A stretch of 64,000 bases of DNA, taken from Ancylostoma caninum. Lineage: Eukaryota; Nematoda; Chromadorea; Rhabditida; Ancylostomatidae. The translations under genes and the position numbers were made by a program. Positions 1 to 11,762 of this stretch are shown here, one piece after another. Where the stretch lies: NCBI GenBank assembly GCA_037903475.1, contig JBAJFG010000190.1, positions 496,001 to 560,000 of the forward strand. The letters are read 5' to 3'. Under the pieces are notes generated by a model, which saw only the letters and a list, made by a program, of their open reading frames with translations, ran no database searches and had not been told where the DNA came from. Position 1 is the stretch's first letter; each line of letters opens with the position of its first letter.

Positions 1-2855
1 GCCCATGCTCTAAGCCCCTCCCATTTTGACCATGGTAAGCTCATGCTGCTCTCCAAAACCTACCTTATAACCACGCTGGTTAATCGAATGTGCGAATACT
101 GGAGAAATGAAGAGCAGGGCGTTCAAAAAAAAGAACTTGCAGAAATTGGATAAAAACGATTTTGGTTCTCCTTCTTCTCATTAGGGAACATCACTACTGC
201 GGTTATCAAAATCCTGTATCTGCGCCATGCTACGAAATTTCACACATACACATGCAAATCCATACAGAAAAATTCAGATCTAACTCTACACAAGACCAGC
301 TCACTAAATCTCATTATTGACCTGTGGGTGGAGCATACAGTTCGTCTAGTAGCCCAGGTAATTAAGTAGGGTACCTCGTTGCAGTGACTCAATTCGCCGT
401 AAAAGGCTCCTTAAGGTAGCACCAAATGTTTCAAAAATGGAGTTAATACATTCATAAAAATGTAGAAACTTCAGTGCGCATTCTCAATTTACCTTCCTAA
501 TAATATAACGGGAACGATTATGAGATTGCGCTGTTCTTGTATTGGTTTATTTTTAATTGTTCATTATTATTATTATTTTTGAGGACGGTTTTTATCAATT
601 ATTTATCATTATGATTGATTTTATTTTCCATCTGGGCCCCAAAGCGTCGGAAACCCCACCCCACGTATGGTCACGTTGATAGATGCTAGAAGAAGGATAA
701 ATTTGTGCACGTTAGTGTATTTACAGTGGATAATCTGAAATGTGTAGCCCGACCGGCCGCGACACATATGCTAAAGGGTTGCATTGAACTTGAAGTCTCA
801 ATTTAACTCAAAGAAACACCTAATTGGCAGAATTTCAAGGATGGAAGAAAATGTACACTCCTGTCAAGGAGTAAGCTTCTGAAATGAGGAAGCCTAGTTC
901 AATCCATCATCCGAAGTACAGAAGTTGTGCACTTCTGGGAATCTAGCAAGCCGAATTCAGGCGATAAATGATAGAGTGTTAGCAGTCAACTCCTGGGAGT
1001 TACAGTACCAGCTAGCGAGATGGAGTTTTATGGGGGGGGGGGGGCAATATGGAGTTTTGGGGCCCGAATAGAGCAAGCCTCCTGTGCCAAATCTCGCGAT
1101 TTCCAGAACTGCTCCGATGGTTACATCGAGAGGCTACAGGTAATCTAGCAAGCCGAATTCAGGCTGTTGACCTACCCGATGAATGATAGTGTGGGAGCCG
1201 TCAACTTCTGGGAGATGCAGTACCAGCTGGCGAGAAATCATTCGGAGTTTTGGGGCCCGAACGTACCAAGCCCACCCGAAGGGCACTAAACTTTGAAGCA
1301 GGCCGGGTCCATTCCCTTACATCCATCAGAAATTACCAACATTTATTCGCGGACTCGCACAGAGTTCAGGTCGGGTGCCTGGTGGGGTACTCCCTAGTGA
1401 GAGTTCCAGCGGTACACCAAGAGACTCACGATGCCCACTCTCGTGGTTTCTGGAGATCAATCGGGAGAGGTGTTTAAACGAACGTAAATCCAAGCACAAA
1501 CCCTTGACAATCATCGGCAAGACGGAAAACGACCGTTCTTCAGATCATCCGTGCTGTTGATAGTACAATGCTTCACCCATTACTTGAGTAGGTATAGTGT
1601 CGGAGAGCAAATTGATTTTCCATGATCATATCAGGCAACACAATTGCTATCTTTGTTGAAAATTTAGAAGTTCTCATTTTTTACTATGCAATTCACAAGT
1701 CTACTCACTCCTCACATTGTATGGATCTCAGTTCTCGTTTCCACATGCCGCCGAAGGCATCGGGTGCGCAACGTTTTGATCACTACCCACAACACATTTC
1801 TCATCGTCCCATTGCAATAAATCAGATCCTGCTGCGGATTCTTATCGCAAAATCCGCACGTCCACAGAAATGCATCTATTCATGCCATGTTGTTTCATTT
1901 CGAGCGACAGCAGTTCAAATCTCAGACTATGCCGAGGAACGGGAAAGATCAATTGGAAGCAGACAACGGCATTGGCAAACGTAGAGTTTCTCTGTTCTAA
2001 GCTCCCAGATAATGAGCGAAGGAAAGCAATCCATCTTCCCGACCAACAACCATCTCGTAGACTGGAACTCTTCATGTGGACAGAGTCTTAACCGGGAGTA
2101 GCCTTTGGAAGTGAACAAGGAGTAGTCGCAATCTTATTTACCACCGGAACCTAACAAAAGCGCGACCAATCACTTGTTCTAGAAAAGCATCAGGATCCTA
2201 TTCAAAAAGCTTCATTCGACCTGATAAGAGCAACTTATACTAGATGTGTGTGTCAGTCGCATGTCAGACGCAAGCACTCATTTTTCATGATGACCTTTGG
2301 CATAAACGCTTATCATTCTTCACATATGTAATCACGCACCTAGTCAAGTTTCGCTTCTAACGCAGCCGTGACGCAGGAGAGACGCACGCATGGCCAGAGT
2401 AGCGACTACTCGACGTCGCCGGGTATCCTCATTCATGGTGTACAAGCCGCTCTGACCGGTCTTCATGGGAAATCCTCTACAGACGTATGCGTGCGCCCGA
2501 TGTGCGCTGATGTACCCATTCGGTATAAAATGCCTTACATGTCCGCAAGTCATACGTGGTGATACAATAGGCGAGTTGTCAGTCAGATGTAAGCGGATAA
2601 AGATATCCTGTTGTGGGATGAGTGGGCAGGTATATCAACAGATATAGGTTTCCAGCTGATAGCGGAATATCCTAAAAAATAAGAGGAAAACACAGAAACA
2701 CTAAGACTAAAAGTAATTTGCGCCCAGTTTCCGCTTCAACACCGAAAGCCGAGAACTGAAATAAAACTTTAGCACTTTCTCAGGACTCCGGCCGATCCTC
2801 GCCTGCTGAAAATGGAAAAACCCTTTGCCGATCTCCTTCTTTGATATCCTTATAC
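1..2855. other. Gene-poor repeat-bearing stretch
   Basis: No exon with good splice sites and protein-like composition was found here on either strand. What can be seen is a tandem duplication at 942-1260, a G-run at 1031-1043, and a dispersed repeat at about 2222-2600 that shares segments with repeats at 3.9-4.2 kb, 12.3-12.5 kb and 26.25-26.48 kb (shared pieces include a Tatactagat block and ATGGGAAATCCTC). Confidence 0.5.
942..1260 (+). repeat. Tandem duplication, period about 202 bases
   Basis: The block beginning TCTAGCAAGCCGAATTCAGG occurs at 942 and again at 1144. Both copies go on to a GTCAAC..CTGGGAG..CAGTACCAGCT core and end in GGAGTTTTGGGGCCCGAA. The copies differ by small substitutions and indels. 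I see no coding capacity. It may be two monomers of a satellite or an ordinary local duplication. Confidence 0.75.
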
Positions 2856-3135
2856 CAGTGGCGGACGCAGAAAGTGGGCGGAAGGGGGGGCGTGAGAAGA
2901 AAAGTGGGGTTTCCGCCGTTTTGAGGACCCAGACGGAAAATAAAATTAATAATAATATTAATTATAATAATAAACAATAAATAAAAAATATATTAAAAAT
3001 AATAATAAAAATAAACAATTAAAAATAAACTAACACAAGATTTTTATTTGTATTGTAAAGTAATTTCGAAAATTTGGCGACCCATTCTCGGGGGGGGGCG
3101 CCCCCCCCCCCCGCCCCCCCCTGCGTCCGCCACTG
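2856..3135. mobile_element. hAT-like MITE with 8-base target duplication
   Basis: The ends are inverted copies of CAGTGGCGGACGCAG. They are flanked by CCTTATAC on the left (2848-2855) and CCTTGTAC on the right (3136-3143), a 7/8 match as expected for the 8-base target duplication of hAT transposons. The interior is AT-rich (2940-3040) and ends in a G-run facing a C-run that can pair. There is no transposase. A second copy lies at 20.65-20.96 kb. Confidence 0.75.
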
Positions 3136-3479
3136 CCTTGTACGTATGCGTATCAAACACATTTTATTCAACAGATCACGCAAGTTCTGGGGACGGGAAT
3201 AGAACCGTTGTGCTCTCGTCTGCTGACCAAATTGGTCCAGAATGCCCCTTCTTTAAAAAGACTTTTCTACAAAAATCATCCTTGCTTTCAAAATGGGAAA
3301 ACAAACACAATTTCAATTTTAAAGAGCACTGGCAGATTTTACGCATGACCAATAGCTCTAGAAATGTTCGTTTGTTGATTCACAAACATATAACTGTAAA
3401 TTCAGAGAAAAAGAAAAAATGCACACATAAACAGTCACACCTAATATGTGCCCATACTGAACCTCCTGTGCGAAAAGTA

Positions 3480-6400
3480 AATTCACAACGATTCGATCGG
3501 ATGACGAACGTGATGCTTCTAGTTTTGGACTGGAAAAGTCAGAGAAAATCCAGAAATCGCAGTTCAGCGTAAGTACATCGTATTCCGAAACAAAAGTGAA
3601 AAAGTGTATCCAGAAGGCAGATCTCGTTTCTTTTTTTTTTCTTTTTAGACGAACCTTGACTCCCTCATCGTCGATAAAAACCCTCTCACGAAGAAAGATG
3701 TGCAGGACGCATTGGTCAAAAGTAAGAACTGATTCTCAATCACATTAGATGCGCCTGTAAATGCTCTTTTAGAAATACACGATGCTGAGACGGCCGAGGA
3801 GAAGCAGTTGGAAGCGGTGAGTTTTCCCAAATATTCCAGTCTATTCACTGCCCGTATGGTTGTGAGAGCTCAGAAAGACGACATCCACAGAAAAAAGTCC
3901 AGCACTGAAGAGCAGTTTTTACTGCGTTTATACTACTACTGTATGCCTCTGACGCATGTGCGTTTATATGACGAAGGATAGGACCAGTCCCATCGCTGAC
4001 GCAGCTCAGACGCAGGCGTTTGCGGCCTCGCAACGGCCGAGCATTCCCTTCTTTGAGGATGTATGTACATACATGCCGCTTTGACCGGTATTTATGGAAA
4101 ATCCGCCGCAAGCAGATGCAAACGTCCAGGATGTATGTACATACCGCTTTGACAGGTATTTATGGAAAATCCGCCGCAAGCAGATGCAAACATCTTTCTC
4201 GCGACTGATCTGGTATGAGAGTATCCCCAGACTTCACCAGTTCAAAATGAATAAAAATGAATCGGCGATAGAAGAGATAAAGAGAGATAGAGGAATCACA
4301 AATAAGCAATTTCTCACCAGGAATAGGAAAATAGCAAAGTTCCTGCGTATTTCCGTAGTGCTAGCTTTATTCCACCATTTCGAAGCAACCTGACCATTGT
4401 TCATGAATGTTTGAGCTTCCGCTGCTTTATCCACTCGGCTCTACCGGCTGGACAGCAACTCATCACCGGCCGGCCAGTCGACCAGTCCAGCCTTTCGGCC
4501 GGCCGGGTCGAAAGGGTCGCATGACGATAGTACAGAACTGATGAAGGATGAAGGCATCAGCCGATACGAATGGCCGAGTGATAAAGCAGCGCACTCTCAA
4601 ACATTCATGAACAATGGTGATGTTGGCTCGAATCCGTTCAGTAATGGAAGAAAGCTAGCACTCCGGAAACACGTAGGGACTATCTGACTACGGATCCACA
4701 GCGACGTCAAACCTCTTCTGTGCGATGCACTGCGCAACCAATGGCCGAGCTGCCAGAAGTCGTCACACTGCCTGCGGCCAGTTGACGGGTAATCTTCGGC
4801 AACACTACCCTGAGCACTCGATTTGGAGCAGTAGCACCTATACCCACTCGATTTCGAGCAGTTCCGGCTCAGCGGAGGCCCACCATTGGCCGGGCCGCTC
4901 TATCATTGCCGGCCGGGCTCCGTCCCGGTGATTCCCCGTTCAGCCGTCCGCACCAAGCTTCTGAGCTGTCGGCTAAGCAAGAGTAAACATCGGTGGTAAA
5001 GGGATCATGCTGAAGAGTAGGTCAGAACCCTCATAGGCCTAGAAACGTTCATTGTTTATGGAGATATACCCATGTTTCCTATTCATTTTCAAAGATTACC
5101 AAGAGAGAAAAGGTAAATGTAGAGAATCCAAACACACCCAGTCGATCCAATACAAACTGAGAAAGTGGCACTATTCTTCCATCTTGAATCTTCACATCTT
5201 ATTTCAATTTCTTCATAAAGCCTAGACTCCACGACTGAAGCGATTTTTATTCGGCTAGCATTCGGCGTAGTAACGCCTTTTTTTCCAAACCTACAATATT
5301 CTGTACAGTCTGTTAGCTCAGAGATAGCATATGGGGCGACTATGTCTGCAATTACGACCTCATCACAAAATCGGGCAAGTAATATAATTTTTTTCATTTT
5401 TTTTGATATGTGTAGTCGTTCTCAAAAATACTTGCCTCACGCTTCACCGCCCATCTGCTAAGCCGCGCCGCATCACCTATACATTATCATACGTGGTGTG
5501 ACGTGGCTAAGCTGATGGACGCTTCAGCGTGAGACAAGAATTTTTGTGTGATTGCTTCCATTTTGATGTTTCCCACAGCCATTTAGTAAAATCTCGTTCC
5601 AGACGCATCTTGTTCCCAACATCGTAATTGCAGACAAAGTCGACCTGGGTGCCATCGCTGAGCTAACATACCATAAATAGGACCAACCAACAGATATGGA
5701 CTGCCACTAATGGAACAATTGGCTTTTATAAGCCAGTCTCTATATGTCTCAGGTTGTTCATCCCTGCTGTTGATCATGGAGTCCTTCTGGTTCGCCTTCT
5801 TGTCTCCATCGCCTCCCTCATCTTTCGTTGCAAAGGACTTTCGAGAAAGCGGGGTAGAACAGTTACACCGAACTCTGGTGTGCACTCTTGGGTTTGAACG
5901 AGTGAGCGATGTCTAGAGGAACTCCATGAAGAGGACGAACTCGGGTTCTGAAGACCCCTGTCGGTGCTTATCGAGATGCTTGTGTAAGAAGTATATCATC
6001 GTCTCCCATGATCCCATGCAGATCTCGAGCGGGTTGATCGCAAGGCTACGTGGGGCATCTCTATGTGGACTTTATAGGGTTAGTTTCGGAAACTTGTCTA
6101 CATTTGGTCTAAAACATGCAATAAAGGTGGCCTGAAGGATCAAGACACTTCCCATTCTAAATGTCATCAACAGCGCTATCCAATAATTTTTTTCAGAATT
6201 TTGTTTAAATGGTGTCGAGAGAATTGATAGGGCAGATTACAGACGCGCTCATTACACAGTAAACTTCAAGCACCAGGTGAACAAGCAGATAAGAGGCAGA
6301 CAGAGGATGAAGAAGCCACTAAATCTGTGGTGACAGCGGTCAGTATCAACTCCTCATCCGAGTTTATGTCTAAAGGCAGGCGCAGAGCATGCTTTGAATT

Positions 6401-8520
6401 TTGAAATTCGTCTTCAGGCTAGCATGAAGGTCGACAATCCCCCGTCGAGATGTTCTAAACCCTTAAGGAGAGATGAACCAAACGTGAGCAAGCAATACCT
6501 ATCTCATCTTTCTATTCTTAGGAATGGCCGTAAATGAATGTCTATTCTAGGGACTACAAAAGTCACCGTCACAGGTTGAGCGTGAAGATAGGCGAACGTG
6601 TTCAAGAAGCTCAAGTTGATGCGTCGAAAAGATATGCTCGAGTGAGCTATATTTTATGACATTTACATTAACGTTTTTTTTTTGTTGAATGACGGAGGTA
6701 GTTTAACGGTAGTTTTGGTAGAATTCGAGATAATAATGGAAAAGGACCGAAACTCATCAAGTATGAAGAATATTTCCGAACTTGACTACTTTTGTTTCGG
6801 GAGTTTGGGGGCATTTTCTCCGCCACACGGTTTCAGCGAGTTCTGACGCTGCGAGGACGAGATCGGACATCGCTTTGCAGACGAGTTCGGTAGGAGTGTC
6901 CGGACAAGTATCGACAACGTAGAAACCGTGAACTGAGGGTGGTAACGCCCAGAAAACTCAGACTGCCTTGAAAACATTAATATAGGGATCTCGACCTTCT
7001 CTCGCAGTGCGCCTCAATTTCAAGCCTGCGCTCACTTCGTTAGCCTTTCGATTGTAGTTCGATTCTCCCTCTGAATACAACTTATAGCAGCATGTGGAGA
7101 GATAGGGACGTAGAAATAAATGTGGAAATAAGGAATCAAAAATAGGATTACACTAATGTTCTACAATTTTCTTTCAAAGCATTTCTGAGCAAATCGTCGA
7201 AATATTCGACAAATTTCTTCCTGTTACGTCATAAATAATGCAGGAGCGCTCATCCACATTCTCAGCAACTGTGCTAAATTTTCAGCAAAAATCGAGGATA
7301 GAAAAATCGAGAAAAAGCGAAGTTCAACAATTAAACCAGGTTAATTTGTTCACATTTTTCAACACAGCGGCATGAAAGTAGCTCTCCACACGTATATCCA
7401 TCTATTCCAGGATGAACAGAAGAAGCCTCAAAAACGTTTGAGAATTTCGAAAATGCGCCCAATAAAGATAGAGGTCTGTCAAGTAAAAGTTCCAGAATTT
7501 TTCTATAATATCGCAGCCTGGGCTAGGATAACGTCTGGGTCGACAGCATGATCGAGCAGAAGTAGATTGGCAAAACAACTTTCACACACTTTCGTGCTTG
7601 GGACCTTGAATCTCTTCGACACGCTGATTCCAACGGTATACATGGGACATTTGTAACAGTTTGCTAACTCGAGTTGACGTGTGAAGCCGTTGATCTTATC
7701 GATTGGACACGCCAAGACTCGTTAGCTAACCCCATCAGCCGTTGCGGGCGGCCAACTCATCATGGAGCGATCCGCCCCCCGGCTCCAAGGACCAGGCTCC
7801 AAGGCTCCAAGGACTGACCCTACTAAAAACGGGGTTTTCGCCACTTCTGTGACTCCTGGTTTACATTGCTGGAATCAGCATGGCGAAGAGGTCAAGATCC
7901 TGTTGATACTATCAATAAGGGAACTGAGAAGAGACAATGCATTCAACATTACGTAGTCTACTGGACAACCAATAGGCTAATCACCGTCGGTTTGCTTGGT
8001 TCGCGTTCTTCAGACTTCTTTTGTGCCTAAGAACCACACACCTAACTAACACAGCTAAGAAACACATTAGGAAAGCTTTAGCAGTGGCATCTCTCTACTG
8101 AGGCTTCTAAAGATATTGTCAACCCCGATGTTACTCACTGTGGTAGAACACAATTGCCAGTTGGAGTAGAAAGCTTTAAATTCGATAAATTCCTTTCTTA
8201 CACTGACTATTCACCGTACAAGTATTATTTTGTACATTCTCTTTTCTCTTCGCTATAGAACATATGCTCAGCTATTTCCGGAGCATTCACTTCAAAAAAA
8301 AAAAACATATTCTAACACCTTGCTTGAAGATGTGCTTCTAATCCTATACATGAGGATACACTAATAAAGCAACTATTGTTTTATAGTGTAGTATTTTTCT
8401 ACAGCCCCCGATGTTCACACCATATCCGGTCTCATCGAATCGCACTCATTTTTCCAGGCTCCAGCCAAAAGTTCATGCAATCTAAGCTTAGTCTACAAAA
8501 AGGAGACCGAAGATCTAGTG
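3480..8520 (+). CDS. Multi-exon gene for a lysine/glutamate-rich protein, unrecognised
   Basis: I do not recognise the family. Exons joined by phase: a 5-prime exon ending 3568 (start not fixed; tail LEKSEKIQKSQFS), 3649-3721, 3773-3816, 6243-6338, 6418-6483, then after an unresolved exon near 6551, 7286-7339, 7411-7473 and 8458-8520. Most junctions are phase 0. The pieces are charged and low in complexity (for example KKIHDAETAEEKQLEA, QADKRQTEDEEATKS, DEQKKPQKRLRISK), suggesting a disordered or coiled-coil protein. No signal peptide, membrane span or catalytic motif is visible. The true first and last exons are not defined. The 2.4 kb intron 3817-6242 is filled with repeats. The exon at 6551 conflicts in frame, so this could be a degenerate copy or include an exon I missed. 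Confidence 0.45.
3649..3721 (+). CDS. Exon of lysine-rich gene
   Basis: The acceptor is a long T-tract followed by CTTTTTAG, and the donor is GTAAGA. The exon reads TNLDSLIVDKNPLTKKDVQD and then ALVK, and ends in phase 1, which fits the next exon at 3773. The other two frames give a stop or an implausible arginine/serine string. Confidence 0.55.
3773..3816 (+). CDS. Exon of lysine-rich gene
   Basis: A 44-base exon between acceptor CTCTTTTAG and donor GTGAGT. It completes the split lysine codon from the previous exon and reads IHDAETAEEKQLEA, leaving phase 0. Confidence 0.55.
4056..4193 (+). repeat. 72-base tandem duplication
   Basis: Two nearly identical copies start at 4056 and 4128 with AGGATGTATGTACATAC, then CCGCTTTGAC, GGTATTTATGGAAAATCC and GCCGCAAGCAGATGCAAAC. 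The unit is related to the repeat family seen at 2.45 kb and 26.43 kb. It lies in an intron of the lysine-rich gene. Confidence 0.8.
4377..4445 (-). repeat. tRNA-Ser-like SINE head (minus copy)
   Basis: Read on the minus strand, 4440-4425 gives an A-box-like AGCCGAGTGGATAAAG, as in serine/leucine tRNAs. It is followed by CTCAAACATTCATGAACAAT and then a weak B-box region (GGTTGCTTCGAAAT, 4390-4377). It mirrors the plus-strand copy at 4567. No intact tRNA fold is apparent. Confidence 0.45.
4567..4650 (+). repeat. tRNA-Ser/Leu-derived SINE head or tRNA pseudogene
   Basis: The A box TGGCCGAGTGATAAAG (4571-4586) and B box GGCTCGAATCC (4625-4635) are spaced as in a long-variable-arm tRNA-Ser or tRNA-Leu. 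The middle (CTCAAACATTCATGAACAAT) matches the inverted copy at 4.4 kb. The acceptor stem does not clearly pair, so a SINE or pseudogene is more likely than a working tRNA. Confidence 0.55.
5424..5545. mobile_element. Foldback MITE
   Basis: Two arms of about 50 bases are inverted copies: the left starts AAAAATACTTGCCTCACGC and the right ends GCGTGAGACAAGAATTTTT, with a short AT-rich centre near 5480-5495. There are no coding sequences. It lies within the large intron of the lysine-rich gene. Confidence 0.65.
6243..6338 (+). CDS. Exon of lysine-rich gene
   Basis: A 96-base phase 0 exon after GATTACAG, with donor GTCAGT. It encodes TRSLHSKLQAPGEQADKRQT followed by EDEEATKSVVTA. An overlapping frame is also open until TGA at about 6331, so the choice rests on phase continuity with 3773-3816 and 6418-6483. 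Confidence 0.45.
6418..6483 (+). CDS. Exon of lysine-rich gene
   Basis: A 66-base exon between TCTTCAG and donor GTGAGC. Only one frame is open; it reads ASMKVDNPPSRCSKPLRRDE then PN. Both ends are phase 0. Confidence 0.55.
6551..6640 (+). CDS. Possible exon with frame conflict
   Basis: The acceptor is TTCTATTCTAG and the donor at 6641 is GTGAGC. In the frame inherited from 6418-6483 it reads GLQKSPSQVEREDRRTCSRS and then reaches a stop. In the +1 frame it is open throughout (DYKSHRHRLSVKIGERVQEA and onward) up to the good donor. Either this is the SR-like end of the gene, or a missing exon or mutation changes the phase. Confidence 0.35.
6784..6960 (-). other. Coding-like minus-strand segment, unrecognised
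   Basis: On the minus strand one frame reads FYVVDTCPDTPTELVCKAMS and continues DLVLAASELAETVWRRK. A stop interrupts the same frame upstream (near 6963). It sits inside an intron of the plus-strand gene. It could be a fragment of a decayed gene or repeat; I cannot name it. Confidence 0.25.
7286..7339 (+). CDS. Exon of lysine-rich gene
   Basis: A 54-base exon after AATTTTCAG, reading QKSRIEKSRKSEVQQLNQ, donor GTTAAT, phase 0 at both ends. The next exon continues in frame only with this reading. Confidence 0.5.
7411..7473 (+). CDS. Exon of lysine-rich gene
   Basis: A 63-base exon after ATCTATTCCAG, reading DEQKKPQKRLRISKMRPIKI then E. The donor GTCTGT is weak. Without splicing, the frame runs on for about 25 codons into the degenerate MITE. 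Confidence 0.45.
7580..7910 (-). mobile_element. Degenerate copy of TTAA-type MITE family
   Basis: Shares inverted blocks with the copies at 17.69, 40.90 and 52.30 kb, including TTTGTAACAGTTTGCTAACT, GTGAAGCCGTTGATC and AACGGGGTTTTCG. The terminal TTAAAGGCAG ends are not recognisable here. It is probably an old truncated copy. Confidence 0.55.
8458..8520 (+). CDS. Candidate exon of lysine-rich gene
   Basis: A 63-base open exon between ATTTTTCCAG and donor GTAATG, reading APAKSSCNLSLVYKKETEDL then V, phase 0 at both ends. It therefore fits after 7411-7473. No further downstream exon was identified, so its membership is inferred. Confidence 0.4.
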
Positions 8521-8552
8521 GTAATGATGTATACCTTATCTTTTTTATATAC

Positions 8553-8722
8553 TACAGTGCCTTCGATCCGCAACTTGCTCCTCCCGTACCGCTTGAGATC
8601 AATCGTGGCGTCCTGCTGGCGATTGATACTCGGCCGGTTGGGCGCGGGAACGCTGCCAGCAGGACGCCACGTGTGATCTCAGGTGGTGCGGGAGGAGGAA
8701 GTTGTGGATCGAAGGCACTGTA
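8553..8722. mobile_element. Foldback MITE, 170 bases
   Basis: Inverted arms of about 70 bases begin CAGTGCCTTCGATCCGCAAC and close with the complementary GATCGAAGGCACTG. The inner part pairs GTGGCGTCCTGCTGGC with GCCAGCAGGACGCCAC. TA flanks both ends, as for Tc/mariner-type integration. Confidence 0.75.
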
Positions 8723-11619
8723 CTTTACCTCATCCGTGCGGACCACATCGAATGGTGCTTATACTCTTTTACTCTTTCTTCCGAGACTCCTAGAAATCCC
8801 GAGACGTGCTCGAGATACTGTCCAAAAACTGCTGCTACGACTGTTTGAGGAGTATGGTTTCGGTCACTGTGGAGATTGGCTGCGTGACAAGAGGTACGCT
8901 GCTGGTCTGTGATTGGTCGATTGATGTGCGCGTCTCGGCCGCGGCCTTCTAGGGTACGAGCAGTTCTCCGTGGCTATGGACAAATGCTCTGAGCTTGTGT
9001 GGGACAGATGTGTGTTATCGGAATCCATAAACTGTGAGAAGGTGGCCATCGATGTCATTTAGCGCTTCGAATTTGGAGAAACAACCTGAATTTGGAGAGC
9101 GTGCGCGTGCGGCGCGGTCGCGTTGTGGCGTACGTCTTGACCGCCGCCCGTGGAGATTGGTTTTGGTTTCGGTATCAGCTCGGCAGAAGTAACCCAACTC
9201 GTGTAGAAGAAATTACGAAGTCCCCCTTGACATGGCAAAAAAAAACCTTGCGCAGTCCCTATAAGCAAACAAGTCAGATTAACTTTGTAAGGAGAACAAC
9301 GGTTCCCTATTCCCATGCGCATCGACCTATTCAGACAGTTAAGTAGTGCGTCTTCGAACGATTTCCACCCGCACGCTCAGAGTTTTGCCTTTTTGGACTT
9401 GAGCCGCCATTGGCTACCCATGCACTTCTCAACGAGACGAGTGGCAAGTGTCCAGTAACCAAAACACGGAGTATCGGACCTGCCGAAAGTTGATGTTCCA
9501 CCCGTTCTTGTGATTAACCCACGCCAGTATGCGGTTATCCAGACTTGCATCCTTTAAATTAACGTATTTAAATGTGGGTTAACGAGAGGTGCAGCTCTCA
9601 CCCTCAGTTGTTCCTTCGGTGAAGGCCACTCGTTTACAACGTTGGGTGGAGTATCCTTGCAAAGGTCATTTTCCAACTCGTCTTATATTTGTGCTAAATT
9701 ACGGGGCGTGCTGCCTTTAACAACAAAAATCTTGAAAAAAAAACTCAATGCTCTGTTTCCCATTCAACATGAGGAGGGTACCCACTTCAGCAGCGCTACG
9801 GAATTGTGCCAGAGCAGCGATCTTCTGCAGTATGTTCAGAGTGAAAAGGTGCTACTGTTGCAGTCACCGCTGTAGAAGAACTCCAAAGCCGATAGGAATC
9901 CCTTTCTTTCAAACTACATTATTTTAAAGAACCTCATCCATGATTTATAAAACAATCATTCCGTTGGTCAAAATTTGCAAGCAAATGTAATCTACAAGGT
10001 TAAACCAATGAATATTACAAGGATGTTTACAGCAGTGAATGACTATGACATCACAGAGGAGTGGGCAAGTATGAACATACAGAAAAGTGAAGCAGAGTAG
10101 AAGTTACAAGCAGTTCTAAAAGAGACGCACAGGGACCTTCAAATAGTAAGAGAACTAAAAGCAACACTTCTGTAATGGAATTATACAACATTAAATTTGT
10201 AAAGGTACAGATCCATGAACGATTCTTCCTGCCAGTAACTAAAATAGTCGCTACAATGATGAGCTGCAGGAAGGAATACTATGCAAATAACCAAATAAAG
10301 CAATAACAGCTAGATCCTCACAACATATGACTAGAAATAGAAGGCACGGCAGTTTCCTCCAAAATGCGGCAAACCATGAGTATGGCGTGCGAGATGTGGA
10401 AAAAGCAGCATTGTTGTACCCGAGCTAAGGGTATGTCCAGAATGTACATTCAAGATTATTCAATACAACCGTCGATTGAGGAGATAACATTAGCAAAAAA
10501 GATACGTTTTGATCCAGTCGAGGTGATCAACGGGACTGGAGCAATTACCAGCGCACTCTGGAAGCACCCTTTAACTTCATTCCAGTTCAGTAATAAGGAT
10601 TGTCCTTGGATATTTCTCCTTAAGTTGTTTCCACTGCACAATGATGTCGTCCGCCAATCCAAGGAAGTACAAAATAGAGCCTAAAGGTAAATTTTTGGTA
10701 ACTAGGTAGTTAGGAGAGGCGGTCCTCCACTTCTTCAAAATATGTTGTTGTTTGAAACAGAGATTTCAAACCACTCCCAGTATCTATCAACATGTATAGG
10801 ACGAATCACAGTTGTGTGGTCGCTTTCGTTTCCATCCTGCACCTACCGTACCAACATTTAATTTTATATTAAAAAACAATATGACTAAATATAACAAGAT
10901 AGTATGCAGCGCAACTTTCTTTTCAAAATTTTTTTCTTCCAAAGCAAGGGATTTCTGCAAGCCGAGCAGACTTTTTCAACATTTTCCATTCGCAGGTTTT
11001 GCGGGTAAGGAACACCTACTACCCCGTATTTGTCGAATAAATCATGAACATTTTGTGTGTAATCTGCATCGACAACGAAGAAAGACCTAATAACTGCCTT
11101 TCTCGCCAGCCTCTCCGAATACTGCGCTCTTTCCCACGTTACTCTCCTCTAATAATTTCACCAGCTGCAGACATAGAGAAAGGAGACAGGAAGGGGGAGA
11201 AAACTAGTAATTCCAACTAATTGGAGACGCAGGAATTCAAAAATAAGGTTGATATAAAGTTGTTTCATATTTGAATGTACAAAAATTAAAAATGTTTAAA
11301 AAAGAATAATTAAGAGCGAGACAGTGCTCAATTTTGACTATTTTGTAGAGCGTCCTTGGGAAATTAAGTGACCAAATCTCAAAAGACCCCCTCCTTTCCC
11401 TGCCTGCGTCCACCAATGTTCTCTAGATATGTTCCATGGTGGAACGGACCATAAGTGCACATTTCGATCTAGACAATGATGTGAAAACCATTGTTAATTT
11501 TTTTCTGAAATTTATTGCTATCTATGGGCAAAGTAGACTATGACAACGTCCACTCAGGGGCGGGCAATTCACAGAGCGGATATAATGAAACTAATTTTGA
11601 AAAAAAAAAAACGACTAAC
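8723..11619. other. No supported gene
   Basis: Open frames here lack convincing splice signals. At 10930-11150 on the minus strand a frame reads SFFVVDADYTQNVHDLFDKY and continues to YPQNLRM, which looks protein-like but matches nothing I know. The final exon of ALG14 should lie below 11620 on the minus strand; I searched for its expected VQWP and YLGR-like motifs and did not find them. Confidence 0.4.
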
Positions 11620-11762
11620 CTGACAAAGATAGAGTTTCAACACGGCATATTGACTCCTCGTAAATGATAATCGTATCTCGTAATCGCAGCATGTCGAAAA
11701 GAGCGGCGGCAAACACAACTGGGATACAGCTGCCGGGTCCATTTACTAGAAGAAGATCAGGC
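11620..11762 (-). CDS. alg14: ALG14 exon 3
   Basis: A 143-base exon after a T-rich TTTTTTTCAG, with donor GTTAGT. It reads PDLLLVNGPGSCIPVVFAAA and ends YEESICRVETLSLSG. This is the most conserved part of the family and clinches the identification. Confidence 0.93.
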
